Assembly: GCF_001507435.1 (NCBI RefSeq)
Contig: NZ_LMWH01000278.1
Location: 62,001 to 126,000 of the forward strand
Reading direction: 5' to 3'
Length of the DNA: 64,000 nucleotides
Origin: Streptomyces sp. NRRL F-5122
GTDB taxonomy: Bacteria > Actinomycetota > Actinomycetes > Streptomycetales > Streptomycetaceae
Made by a program: the position numbers and the translations under genes. Positions within the stretch are counted from its first letter, which is position 1. Every line of letters begins with the position of its first letter. This document shows, one piece after another, positions 1-7,196 of the stretch. The notes under the pieces are model-generated. The model was not told the DNA's origin. It saw only the letters and a list, made by a program, of their open reading frames with translations, and did not search any database.

Positions 1-260
1 CGGACCCCCCGGCCCACCAGATTCTTGCTGCCCGTCGCGCGGCCGAGATCCACACCGTTGTGCTGGACGGGCATCGCGGTGAGGGGATCGGGGCGGCCTT
101 GGTGAGCTCGGCGGAGCACGCCGCCGCGGAGCGCGGAGTCACGATCATTTATGCCGGCATCTTCGCGCCCAACGAGGGAGCCGTCCGCTTCTACTCCTCT
201 GCCGGCTTCGGACCGCGCGGAATCCTGCTGAGCAAGGAGCAAGGACCCCCGGCCGATTGA
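1..260 (+). CDS. GNAT-family N-acetyltransferase, C-terminal part (gene starts upstream of the window)
   Basis: About 85 residues are visible, in frame from base 3 to the TGA at 258-260. The segment HRGEGIGAAL (from base 72) is the acetyl-CoA pyrophosphate-binding loop (R/Q-x-x-G-x-G/A) of the GNAT fold. The later FYSSAGF matches the usual C-terminal strand. GNAT enzymes transfer acetyl from acetyl-CoA to an amine; the substrate is not readable here. The N-terminal half lies outside the window. A hairpin at 329-352 may end its transcript. Confidence 0.8.
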   Translation, partial: DPPAHQILAARRAAEIHTVVLDGHRGEGIGAALVSSAEHAAAERGVTIIYAGIFAPNEGAVRFYSSAGFGPRGILLSKEQGPPAD

Positions 261-328
261 TCCGTGCAAGCCGAAGAGAGGGAGCGACGCACATCAAACC
301 CATGACCGGCGCCGACGACCCCTCACGA

Positions 329-352
329 TCCCCGCGCGGGCCCTCGCGGGGA
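329..352 (+). terminator. hairpin after the GNAT gene
   Basis: Arms TCCCCGCG (329-336) and CGCGGGGA (345-352) pair perfectly around an 8-nt loop, about 70 bases after the stop codon. There is no U tract, which is common for actinobacterial terminators. Confidence 0.4.
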
Positions 353-391
353 CGGAAGGGCGGCTGCCGGTCCTGCGGCAACCCGGACGGT

Positions 392-463
392 TCAGGAATG
401 GCGATGGTAGGCCTTGTTTGCTATCCGCCAGTCGTCCCCTGACCGCACCAGCCACCGGTGACG
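392..463 (-). pseudogene. relic of the C-terminus of an NTF2-like (lumazine-binding-type) domain
   Basis: On the minus strand the last ~23 codons before the TGA (392-394) read RHRWLVRSGDDWRIANKAYHRHS-like, ending in WRIANKAYHRHS. The same 12 residues end the intact reductase/NTF2 fusion at 16242-17399, and the DNA of the two 3' ends is visibly alike. Nothing upstream continues the domain: the frame stays open only as a shadow of ssuD. I read it as the tail of a lost copy of this gene family. Confidence 0.6.
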
Positions 464-731
464 GAATAGGACACGGCGGCAGTGCAAAACGTACGGAGCA
501 CCAGGGCGCATACAGGACGATCGTCCTCCGCAGGGGCAAGGTTGATCAAGGTGCGCCATATCACCGGCCTCACCGGGCCGGAAAGGCTTCCTGGCCCGCC
601 GGAGGGAGGATTCCGACCTACAGGGCGGGAGCCCCTCCGGCGGCCACCGCCGACCGAGCGGCATGGACGAGGTGACCCTTGGGGGCGCTGCCCGCCCAAC
701 AGGACCGGTGAGCTCGTGTACCTCCACGGAG
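464..731. other. no gene recognised
   Basis: Between the NTF2-like relic and the terminator of the sulfur operon I see no frame with protein-like content and no clear repeat. Short open frames here lack a plausible ribosome-binding site. Confidence 0.4.
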
Positions 732-760
732 CACGGACTGTCGCTCGGCCACCGTCCGTG
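732..760 (-). terminator. hairpin after ssuD
   Basis: Arms CACGGAC (732-738) and GTCCGTG (754-760) pair perfectly with a 15-nt loop, one base after the ssuD stop. This is a plausible end for the sulfur operon. Confidence 0.4.
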
Positions 761-761
761 A

Positions 762-1931
762 TCATGTACGTGGACGGGCGCTCCCTCCGCCTGCGAAGGG
801 AACCTGCGGCAGGGGCGCCGCCTGCTTGCCGACGGGGTGCTGCCACAACCCCTGGGCCTCCAGCCTCGGCAGGACGCCCTCGCCGAACCAGTACGCCTCT
901 TCCAGATGCGGATAGCCGGAGAGGATGAACTCCTCGATACCGAGGGCCTGGTACTCCTTGATCCGCTCGGCGACCTCATCGTGGCTGCCGACCAGCGCGG
1001 TGCCGGCACCGCCCCGCACCAGACCGATGCCGGCCCACAGGTTGGGGTGGATCTCCAGGCGGTCGCGGCTCCCGCCGCGGTGCAGGGCCAGCATCCGCTG
1101 CTGGCCCTCGGACTCGCTGCGGGCCAGTCCCGCCTGAATGGCCTGGACGCTCTCCGGGTCGAAGCCGCCGAGGAGCCGATCGGCCTCGGCCCAGGCCTGC
1201 TCGGAGGTGTCGCGTGTGATGACGTGCAGCCGGATACCGAAGCGCAGGGTGCGCCCCCGCTTCGCCGCCAGCGCACGCACCCACGCGATCTTCTCGGCAA
1301 CCTGGGCGGGCGGCTCGCCCCAGGTGAGGTAGACGTCGACGTGTTGGGCGGCGACCTCCCCGGCCACCGGCGAGGAACCTCCGAAGTACACCTCGGGCAG
1401 CGGGTCGGGCACCTGGGCGAGTTTCGCGTCCTCGACCTGAAGGTGCTCGCCGCGCAGGTCGACGGACTTGCCCTCCCACAGCCTCTTGACGATCTCCAGG
1501 AACTCACCGGTGCGGCGGTACCGCGCCTCTTTGTCGAGGAAGTCGCCGTACGCCCGCTGCTCATGGCTCTCGCCGCCGGTGACGACGTTGAGCAGAAGCC
1601 GTCCGCCGGTCTGACGCTGGAAGGTGGACGCCATCTGCGCGGCGAGCGTCGGAGAGACGAATCCGGGCCGGAGGGCGACCAGGAACTTCAGGCGCTCGGT
1701 GTGCTGGCTGACCATGGCCGTGGTCAGCCACGCGTCTTCGCACCAGGCCCCGGTGGGGGTGAGAGCGCCGACGAAGCCGAGGTCCTCTGCGGCGCGGGCG
1801 ATCTGACTCAGGTAGGCGACCGTCGGAGGCCGGTCCCGCCCGGACTGTGTGGCCGCGGTGCCATGGCCGCCGCCGACGACGTGCCGGCTGTCCCCGTTGG
1901 TGGGTAGGAACCAGTGGAAGGTGAGGGACAT
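762..1931 (-). CDS. ssuD: FMNH2-dependent alkanesulfonate monooxygenase (SsuD/MsuD)
   Basis: Luciferase-like flavin monooxygenase of 389 residues, close to the usual ~380. It uses FMNH2 and O2 to cleave alkanesulfonates to sulfite and an aldehyde. Family landmarks are FHWFLPTNGD at the N-terminus, LKFLVALRPG, LLLNVVTGG, YFGGSSPVAGE, VDVYLTWGEPP, RFGIRLHVITRDT, LWAGIGLVRGGAG and LSGYPHLEEAYWFGE, all in SsuD order. I chose the ATG at 1931 because it gives the family N-terminus (MSLTFHWFLP) and has a GGAG ribosome-binding site. A GTG at 1961 overlaps the stop of sfnB (GTGA) and would add ten residues. It is the last gene of the sulfur operon; SsuE upstream would supply reduced flavin. Confidence 0.93.
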   Translation of the reverse strand: MSLTFHWFLPTNGDSRHVVGGGHGTAATQSGRDRPPTVAYLSQIARAAEDLGFVGALTPTGAWCEDAWLTTAMVSQHTERLKFLVALRPGFVSPTLAAQMASTFQRQTGGRLLLNVVTGGESHEQRAYGDFLDKEARYRRTGEFLEIVKRLWEGKSVDLRGEHLQVEDAKLAQVPDPLPEVYFGGSSPVAGEVAAQHVDVYLTWGEPPAQVAEKIAWVRALAAKRGRTLRFGIRLHVITRDTSEQAWAEADRLLGGFDPESVQAIQAGLARSESEGQQRMLALHRGGSRDRLEIHPNLWAGIGLVRGGAGTALVGSHDEVAERIKEYQALGIEEFILSGYPHLEEAYWFGEGVLPRLEAQGLWQHPVGKQAAPLPQVPFAGGGSARPRT

Positions 1932-1957
1932 AGGGGGTCTCCGATCGGGATCATCCG

Positions 1958-3154
1958 TCACAGCAGGCCGTGCCGGGGTGGCTTGGTGCCGTTCAGCACG
2001 TAGCGGCCGATGTGCTGAACTTTCCAGCGGGCCGGATCGTGCAGGGTGTGGGTGCGAGCGTCGCGCCAGTGGCGGTGCAGGCCCAAGGAGTCGAGTGCCG
2101 ACCTGGTTCCGGAGACCTCGAAGAGCGCGCTTGCGACCCCCACGGCGGCCTCGGCCGCCGTCACCTTGGCTGCGGCCACTGCGATGGAGGCCTCCGCTGC
2201 CGAGTCCTCGGTCAGATCGTCGCGAGCGGCGTCCACGGCCCTGGCCGCTTCGGTCAGCAGTGCGTCGGTGGCCCGTACCTGGATCGCCAGTTCACCGAAC
2301 CGCTGGATCAGGAGCGGATCCTGGGCGGCCGTGCCGTATCCCTCGGCGACGCTCTCGAACCAGGGGCGGCTCTTGGTGCGGACGAAGTCCACCGCTTCGG
2401 CCAGCGCTCCGGAGGCGATCCCGGCGTCGATGGCAGCGTGCAGCAACTGAGCAACCGCACCGTGAAGTTGGGGCCCCCGGAACGTGAGGTGGTGCGGCAC
2501 GACCCGTTCGGCCGGTACGGGCACCGACTCCAGACGTACGGTTCCACTGGCCGTCGTGCGCTGCCCCATGCCGTCCCAGTCGTCGACCACGGTCAGGCCC
2601 GGTGCGTCGCGCGGCACGTACGCCACGTGCAGGTTGTCGTCGTCGGCGCGGGCGAGGACGGGAATCCAGTCGGCGAACAGGGCGCCGGTGGAGTAGTGCT
2701 TCACGCCGTCGAGGACGTATGCGCCGTCCGGGAGCCGTGTGAGCCGGGTACGGATGTCCTGCACGTGCTTGCCGCCCGCCTCGGACTGGGCGTTGCCGAG
2801 GCGTCTGCCCCGCAGCACCTCGCCGAAGAAGAACTCCTTCTGCTCGTACGTCCCTTGCCGGCGCAGGACGTTGACATACACGAAATGGCTCTGCGGGATC
2901 TGGGACAGGCTGGCGTCGGCGGCGGCAAGCAGCCGAAAGACCTTGGTGAGTGTCTCCGTGCTGACGTCCGCGCCACCGAACTCGGCAGGCACCGTCACGG
3001 CCAGCAGGCCGGAGGCGGAGAGCTGCTCCAGCTCCGTGTGCGGCAGCCGCCGACGCGCGTCCCGCTCGGCCGCGTCCTTGCGGAAGCGCGCGGACAGTTC
3101 GACGGCGACGGCGAGGGCCTCGGCATCGTCGGCGATCACGGTCGCGGCGCTCAT
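1958..3154 (-). CDS. sfnB: SfnB/MsuC-type flavin-dependent sulfur oxidoreductase (acyl-CoA dehydrogenase fold)
   Basis: 398-residue protein of the acyl-CoA dehydrogenase superfamily, in the branch with DszC, MsuC and SfnB that uses reduced flavin to oxygenate sulfur compounds. Markers are the N-terminal helical part with LLAVTVPAEFGGADVS, the PQSHFVYVNVLRRQGT stretch, GNAQSEAGGKHVQDI, and the C-terminal HTLHDPARWKVQHIGRYVLNG that is typical of this branch. The likely reaction is methanesulfinate to methanesulfonate, between SfnG and SsuD. The ATG at 3154 overlaps the ssuE stop by 4 nt (ATGA), so the genes are probably translationally coupled. Exact substrate is inferred from neighbours. Confidence 0.88.
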   Translation of the reverse strand: MSAATVIADDAEALAVAVELSARFRKDAAERDARRRLPHTELEQLSASGLLAVTVPAEFGGADVSTETLTKVFRLLAAADASLSQIPQSHFVYVNVLRRQGTYEQKEFFFGEVLRGRRLGNAQSEAGGKHVQDIRTRLTRLPDGAYVLDGVKHYSTGALFADWIPVLARADDDNLHVAYVPRDAPGLTVVDDWDGMGQRTTASGTVRLESVPVPAERVVPHHLTFRGPQLHGAVAQLLHAAIDAGIASGALAEAVDFVRTKSRPWFESVAEGYGTAAQDPLLIQRFGELAIQVRATDALLTEAARAVDAARDDLTEDSAAEASIAVAAAKVTAAEAAVGVASALFEVSGTRSALDSLGLHRHWRDARTHTLHDPARWKVQHIGRYVLNGTKPPRHGLL

Positions 3155-3708
3155 CCGGTGGCCGCCAGAAGGGTCGGGCGGCCACCGAGGGCGAGTGAGA
3201 ACTGGTCCGTGACCTGGAGCAAGGCCTCGGCCGACGCCGCGGCGACGGTCAGCGCGCCGTCGTCGCCGACCGTGATGTCCTTGTCGAGGGTGAACCAGCC
3301 CGGGGTGATGTGCGCGGGGCCCATGGCGCTCAGCACGGGGCGGAGGGCGTAGTCGATGGCCAGGACGTGGGCGGTGGTGCCACCGGTGGCCAGCGGGAGG
3401 ATGGTCTTGCCCGCGAGTGCATACTGCGGGAGAAGGTCGAGCAGCGACTTCAGCAGTCCCGAGTACGAGGCCTTGTAAATGGGAGTGCCGATGAGCACAC
3501 CCTCCGCCCGTTCGAACAGGGCGGTGGCCTCGACGATCGCGGGATGGCGGAAGTCGGCGTGCAGTAGCGCCTCGGCCGGGAGTGTGCGGACATCCAGGGG
3601 GATCACCTCGTGCCCCTGGGCCTTGAGCCGGTCGTCCAGATGGCGCAGCAGTCGTGCGGTGCGTGAGGTGGCGGAGGGGCTGCCGGAGACGGACAGGACG
3701 GTGGCCAT
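3151..3708 (-). CDS. ssuE: NAD(P)H-dependent FMN reductase (SsuE/MsuE)
   Basis: 185-residue flavodoxin-like reductase that supplies FMNH2 to the two-component monooxygenases beside it. SGSPSATSRTARLL is the FMN phosphate-binding loop and GTPIYKASYSGLLKSLLDLLP is the signature of the SsuE/MsuE family. I chose ATG 3708 because GGAAGG lies 7 nt upstream; the more upstream ATG at 3723 would overlap that site. It ends in a 4-nt overlap with sfnB and starts 30 nt after the sfnG stop. Confidence 0.92.
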   Translation of the reverse strand: MATVLSVSGSPSATSRTARLLRHLDDRLKAQGHEVIPLDVRTLPAEALLHADFRHPAIVEATALFERAEGVLIGTPIYKASYSGLLKSLLDLLPQYALAGKTILPLATGGTTAHVLAIDYALRPVLSAMGPAHITPGWFTLDKDITVGDDGALTVAAASAEALLQVTDQFSLALGGRPTLLAATG

Positions 3709-3738
3709 GCCGGGACCTTCCAAAGCGTCGGGAACAGG

Positions 3739-4875
3739 TCAGGTCAGGGAGGTGGTGCTACTGAGGACAGAGGCGTCGGACTCGGCGGCCTCCAGTTCGC
3801 GCACGAGGGGCAGCACCCGTTTGCCGAAGTACTCGACCTCTTCCAGGTAGTGGAGGAAGCCGAGGAGGAAGAGGTCGACGCCAAGTCGCTTGTAGGCGAC
3901 GATGCGTTCCGCGATCTGCTCGGGGGTGCCGATCAGGCCGGTGCGGAAGCCGTCGTTGTACTGGACGAGGTCCTCGAAGGAGGAGTCCTGCCACATGCCC
4001 TTGCCGTCGGCGGTAGACTGCCCGGCCTGCCGGACGGCGTCACGAAAGCCGTGGACGGCCGGTGCGTCGGCCTTGGCAACGATCTCGCGGAGAGTCTCGC
4101 GGGCCTCGGCCTCCGTGTCGCGGGCGATCAGAAAGCCGTTCAGGCCGAATTTCGGTGCCGCGCGAGCCGCCTGAGCGGCAGAGTCCCGGACGTCGTCGAT
4201 CTGCCGGCTGACGCCGTCGAAGTCGGTGCCGTTACTGAAGTACCAGTCGGAGACCCGGCCTGCCATCCGGCGGGCGGCGGTGGAGTTGCCCCCCTGGAAG
4301 ATCTCCGGGTGCGGGCGCTCGGGGGTGTTCAGGGGCTTGGGCTTGAGGGAGAAGTCGCGCAGCCGGTAGAAGTCCCCGGCGAGTTCGGCATGGTCCTCGG
4401 TCCAGATCGTGCGGAGCGCACGGATGAACTCCTCGGAGCGACGGTAGCGCTCGTCGTGCTCCAGCCAGGGTTCGCCGAGCGCGGTGAACTCGCCCTTGAA
4501 CCAACCGCTGACGACATTGACAGCGAAACGGCCGTTGGACAGGTGGTCGGCGGTGGCGCCGAGTTTGGCGAGGACGCCCGGGTGCCACAGGCCGGGGTGG
4601 ACGGCAGCGATGACCTTCAGGCTCTGAGTGGCGAGCAGCAGGGCGAGGCTGAAGCTGGTCGACTCGTGCTGGTACTCGGCTCCGTAGCTGGCCATGTAGC
4701 GGACTTGGCTGAGTGCGTAGTCGAAGCCGTTGTCCTCGGCGAGCACCGCCAGCTCGCGGTTGTAGTCGTAGCCCCAGTGGGTGCGCTGTTCGATGGTGCT
4801 GGTGACCAGACCGCCGCTGACGTTCGGTACCCAGTAGGCGAAGCGTGCAGGGGCTGTTCCGGATGGTACGGGCAT
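3739..4875 (-). CDS. sfnG: dimethylsulfone monooxygenase SfnG
   Basis: 378-residue luciferase-like FMNH2-dependent monooxygenase. It should convert dimethylsulfone to methanesulfinate, the entry step of the operon. SfnG-type landmarks are FAYWVPNVSGGLVTS at the N-terminus, GFDYALSQVRYMASYGAE, AAVHPGLWHPGVLAKLGAT, FAVNVVSGWFKGEF, PEIFQGGNSTAARRMAGRV and FLLGFLHYLEEVEYFG. ATG 4875 is preceded by GGGAG at a 6-nt spacing; an upstream in-frame start at 4950 would add 25 residues unlike the family. It is the first structural gene after the leader peptide at 5056-5136. No sulfonate ABC transporter is present beside it. Confidence 0.92.
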   Translation of the reverse strand: MPVPSGTAPARFAYWVPNVSGGLVTSTIEQRTHWGYDYNRELAVLAEDNGFDYALSQVRYMASYGAEYQHESTSFSLALLLATQSLKVIAAVHPGLWHPGVLAKLGATADHLSNGRFAVNVVSGWFKGEFTALGEPWLEHDERYRRSEEFIRALRTIWTEDHAELAGDFYRLRDFSLKPKPLNTPERPHPEIFQGGNSTAARRMAGRVSDWYFSNGTDFDGVSRQIDDVRDSAAQAARAAPKFGLNGFLIARDTEAEARETLREIVAKADAPAVHGFRDAVRQAGQSTADGKGMWQDSSFEDLVQYNDGFRTGLIGTPEQIAERIVAYKRLGVDLFLLGFLHYLEEVEYFGKRVLPLVRELEAAESDASVLSSTTSLT

Positions 4876-5034
4876 GGAGATCTCCCGGCGAAGGTGCGCG
4901 CTGGCGTGCACGGTGACAGGGCGATAAGTGCGGTGACGGAATTCAGGCACGCGGGAATGACGTTTCCGGGCCGATCACGGCTACGGCGGAAACGCGCCTG
5001 AAACAGAATTCACGAAGGGCGATGGGCGCGAGTG

Positions 5035-5049
5035 CGAGGGTTTCCCTCG
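5035..5049 (-). promoter_or_regulatory. short hairpin just after the leader peptide
   Basis: CGAGGG (5035-5040) and CCCTCG (5044-5049) pair perfectly around a 3-nt loop, 6 bases past the leader-peptide stop and about 160 bases before sfnG. Its position suits an attenuation element, but no competing antiterminator stem was worked out. Confidence 0.35.
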
Positions 5050-5055
5050 GAGCGC

Positions 5056-5136
5056 TCAGACTCGACAGCGACAGCAGGCGCTGGAGACACGTCCGAGATC
5101 GACGTGACGTCGCCGCGTGAGGTCCTGTCGCTTCAT
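5056..5136 (-). CDS. cysteine-rich leader peptide of the sulfur operon (26 aa)
   Basis: The minus strand encodes MKRQDLTRRRHVDLGRVSSA followed by CCRCRV and TGA. Short peptides with an LTxRxHVDLxRVxSAxC pattern are known upstream of sulfur-acquisition genes in actinobacteria. Cysteine-rich leaders of this kind act as cysteine-responsive attenuators in mycobacteria. Three of the last six residues are cysteine, so ribosome stalling when cysteinyl-tRNA is scarce is the expected mechanism. The ATG coincides with the predicted transcription start, so the message would be leaderless. It ends 180 bases before sfnG. The match to the leader family is seen directly; the attenuation role is inferred. 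Confidence 0.82.
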   Translation of the reverse strand: MKRQDLTRRRHVDLGRVSSACCRCRV

Positions 5137-5143
5137 GCCACCG

Positions 5144-5173
5144 ATACAACCAGCGGCGGGTCCGGCCGGTCAA
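5144..5173 (-). promoter_or_regulatory. vegetative-type promoter of the leader peptide and sulfur operon
   Basis: Reading the minus strand, TTGACC (-35, 5173-5168) and TTGTAT (-10, 5149-5144) are separated by 18 nt. The -10 element ends 7 nt before the ATG of the leader peptide, which places the transcription start at or next to that ATG. An imperfect T-rich palindrome ATGTG-ATTC-CACAT (5184-5197) lies just upstream and is a candidate LysR site. Confidence 0.55.
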
Positions 5174-5273
5174 GAATGCCCGGATGTGATTCCACATTCT
5201 GAGAGTCGGTATTCACGAGGTTGTGACAGGGAATCCCTTGAACGGGTCCCGCCGCGGTCGGCAGTCTCCTGTC

Positions 5274-6182
5274 GTGCGTATCGAACAGCTGGAGTACATC
5301 GCCGCCGTCACACGTCTCGGGTCACTGCGGCGCGCTGCCGAGGAACTGCATGTGTCCCAACCGGCGCTCAGCGAGACCGTAAGCAATCTGGAACGCGAAC
5401 TCGGCGTGGATCTGTTGGAGCGCAAGCGGTCCGGAGCGAAGATCAGCGACGAGGGCAGGGAGCTCCTGCCGCACATCGTGAGCGTGCTGGACGCCGTCGA
5501 CCGGCTCCGTGGCGCGGCCGGGGACCAGCACCGCATCAGCCGCATGGTCCGGCTCGGAACGGTCAATACGGCCACCGTCCCACTGGTCATCCCGACCGTG
5601 CGTGCGTTCCGGGCCTCGCATCCGGTGACTCAGGTCGAGATGATCGGCGCGCAGCAGGCCGACATCCACCGCGGGCTGCTGGAAGGCGCGTTCGACCTGG
5701 GGCTGGTGAACTACCTCCAGGGCGACGACCTGCCGCCCGGCTTGGAGACCACCGAACTCCTGCGCGGTCGGCCAGTGGTGTGTCTGCGCCCCGACAGTCC
5801 TCTCGCGGCGCTGGACACGGTCGACGCGGACAGCCTGCTGTCCGGCCCGCTGGTCGTGATGCGGTCCGGCTACGTCATGCACCGCTTCGTCCACCGTCTG
5901 CTCGGCGGCCGGACCCCCTCCTTCTCGTACTCCACCGACGGCGCGGAGATGGGCAAGCTGATGGTCGCGGAGGGTCTGGGGGCCACGGTGCTGCCGGACT
6001 TCAGTGTCGTCGGTGATCCGCTGGAGCGGCAGGGCGCGATCACCGTACGGCCTCTGGCGGGGAACGCAACCGAGGTGCTGCTGGTCCTGCAGCGCCGGAA
6101 CTCCGGCTCCGTCCCACGGGCCGTCCGCGATCTTCATGAGCTCTTCGTGCGCAACGCCCGTGCGTACGAGACGAGTTCTTGA
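5274..6182 (+). CDS. LysR-family transcriptional regulator, divergent from the sulfur operon
   Basis: 302 residues from GTG 5274 (VRIEQLEYIAAVTRLGSLRR), which gives the standard LysR N-terminus. The helix-turn-helix is residues ~18-40 (AAEELHVSQPALSETVSNLE), followed by the periplasmic-binding-like effector domain. An in-frame GTG at 5223 would add 17 atypical residues. It is transcribed away from sfnG across the shared promoter region, so control of the organosulfur genes, perhaps with a reduced-sulfur signal, is the natural inference. The ligand is unknown. Confidence 0.88.
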   Translation: MRIEQLEYIAAVTRLGSLRRAAEELHVSQPALSETVSNLERELGVDLLERKRSGAKISDEGRELLPHIVSVLDAVDRLRGAAGDQHRISRMVRLGTVNTATVPLVIPTVRAFRASHPVTQVEMIGAQQADIHRGLLEGAFDLGLVNYLQGDDLPPGLETTELLRGRPVVCLRPDSPLAALDTVDADSLLSGPLVVMRSGYVMHRFVHRLLGGRTPSFSYSTDGAEMGKLMVAEGLGATVLPDFSVVGDPLERQGAITVRPLAGNATEVLLVLQRRNSGSVPRAVRDLHELFVRNARAYETSS

Positions 6183-6809
6183 AGCGGTTCACTGTCCCTG
6201 CCCCGCGTCCACAAGGGGCTTCCGTCGTACCAACTGCTCACTGATGTGCACGGTGCACGGCACCAGATCGCTCTAGGCTAACTGGAGGCCGACGGCCCAC
6301 TGCCGAACTGCTCCTCGAGGGAGTGAGCGCCTGTCGCGCCCGAGCGGTCACTCCAGGTGTCGCGTGGGTGGATCATCGGTGGATCACCTCTCCGAACAGG
6401 TTCGTGCCCGCGAGCGCTGGACGGTGGAGGAGTCGATGTCCTGGACCCGATCCTGACCCGTGTTCCTTGCCCGCTCTTCCAGAGGTGAACTGGCCGAGCC
6501 GGAGAGGGCGCTGCTCGACAGCCGGATCGAACAGACGACTTTCGGCGAACGGAGGACGGGCTCTTGGACCGCCCCGAGGAGACTGCCGCATACCGGCAGG
6601 TGGCCCCGCTCCCCGGTAGCCGTTGAAGGACGACGGGGGCGGCGACTCGACAAACGCCCCCCTCGCCCGCTCATGGCCGGACGCGGAGGCCATGGCCCCG
6701 CCGGGTGGATGGCATGCGTACGCAGTTCCCGGCCGCGGTTACGGCGCGCATCGGCGTCCGGCTCGCCACACACCGGTCACGTCCCGCACCTGACCGCCGC
6801 GTTTGCTGC
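6183..6809. other. no gene recognised
   Basis: About 630 bases between the LysR gene and the end of the Asp23 operon. I see no convincing coding frame. A short direct or palindromic repeat GTGCAC-G-GTGCAC lies at 6246-6258, about 65 bases after the LysR stop. Confidence 0.4.
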
Positions 6810-7196
6810 TCACCCTGCGTGGTCCCGGACGACGATTCGGGTGACCGTGACCGTGACGGTGACGGTGACCGCTACCGGGGCGCCGTGGGCGGCAAGGTAG
6901 GAGAGAACGGCGGCCCGCACCTGGTCATGGACGTTCCGGGCAGCTTCCACCACCCTGTGGCCTTCGACGAGGATGCAGCGCACCTCGATATGCCATCCCG
7001 AGCCGTCGGGCATCTGGTCGGTGCGGACGCCCGCCTCCGGCGGGATACGTTGGGCTGTCGTCTCGGGCCGGGTGGGCGACGCGGCTGCCGCTAGGGAGCG
7101 GGCGAGGCGGGGTTGCAGGCCGGCCACGCCGGGCACCGCGAGGGCCGCCTCGGCTGCGACGCTGGGGGGAGGCGCCGTTCCGATGGCGGCCATCAC
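6810..7196 (-). CDS. Asp23/Gls24-like protein
   Basis: 128 residues from GTG 7196, or 127 from the adjacent ATG 7193. The layout is that of a minimal Asp23 domain: a leading helix with AALAVPGVAGLQPRLARSL, a strand region WHIEVRCILVEGHRVVEAARNVHDQVRAAV, and a final beta strand. That strand is made of five VT pairs encoded by a hexanucleotide repeat at 6841-6870. Asp23 proteins coat the inner face of the membrane via AmaP in Firmicutes. The start overlaps the stop of the upstream gene (GTGATG), so it is the third gene of the sigma-factor operon. Recognition is by pattern only. Confidence 0.65.
   Translation of the reverse strand: MMAAIGTAPPPSVAAEAALAVPGVAGLQPRLARSLAAAASPTRPETTAQRIPPEAGVRTDQMPDGSGWHIEVRCILVEGHRVVEAARNVHDQVRAAVLSYLAAHGAPVAVTVTVTVTVTRIVVRDHAG
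6841..6870. repeat. hexanucleotide repeat (GTGACS)x5 inside the Asp23-like gene
   Basis: Five tandem GTGACC/GTGACG units on the plus strand. On the coding (minus) strand they give alternating Val-Thr. The unit is six bases, so copy-number change would keep the frame and only lengthen or shorten the last beta strand. Confidence 0.8.

Noticed and set aside
837..1907. Long plus-strand open frame over ssuD (356 codons)
   Set aside because: It is the reverse shadow of the SsuD gene; its translation is Gly/Val/Leu-rich without family motifs, while the minus strand matches SsuD throughout.
1970..3352. Long plus-strand open frame of 460 codons over sfnB and ssuE
   Set aside because: Antisense shadow typical of very high G+C DNA; it crosses two well-supported genes and has no protein-like composition.
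6246..6258. GTGCAC-G-GTGCAC repeat as a regulator site
   Set aside because: It lies downstream of the LysR gene with no promoter or gene nearby that it could serve.
6384..6900. Possible small genes between the LysR gene and the Asp23 operon
   Set aside because: Several frames are open, but none has a ribosome-binding site, a membrane segment or a familiar motif.
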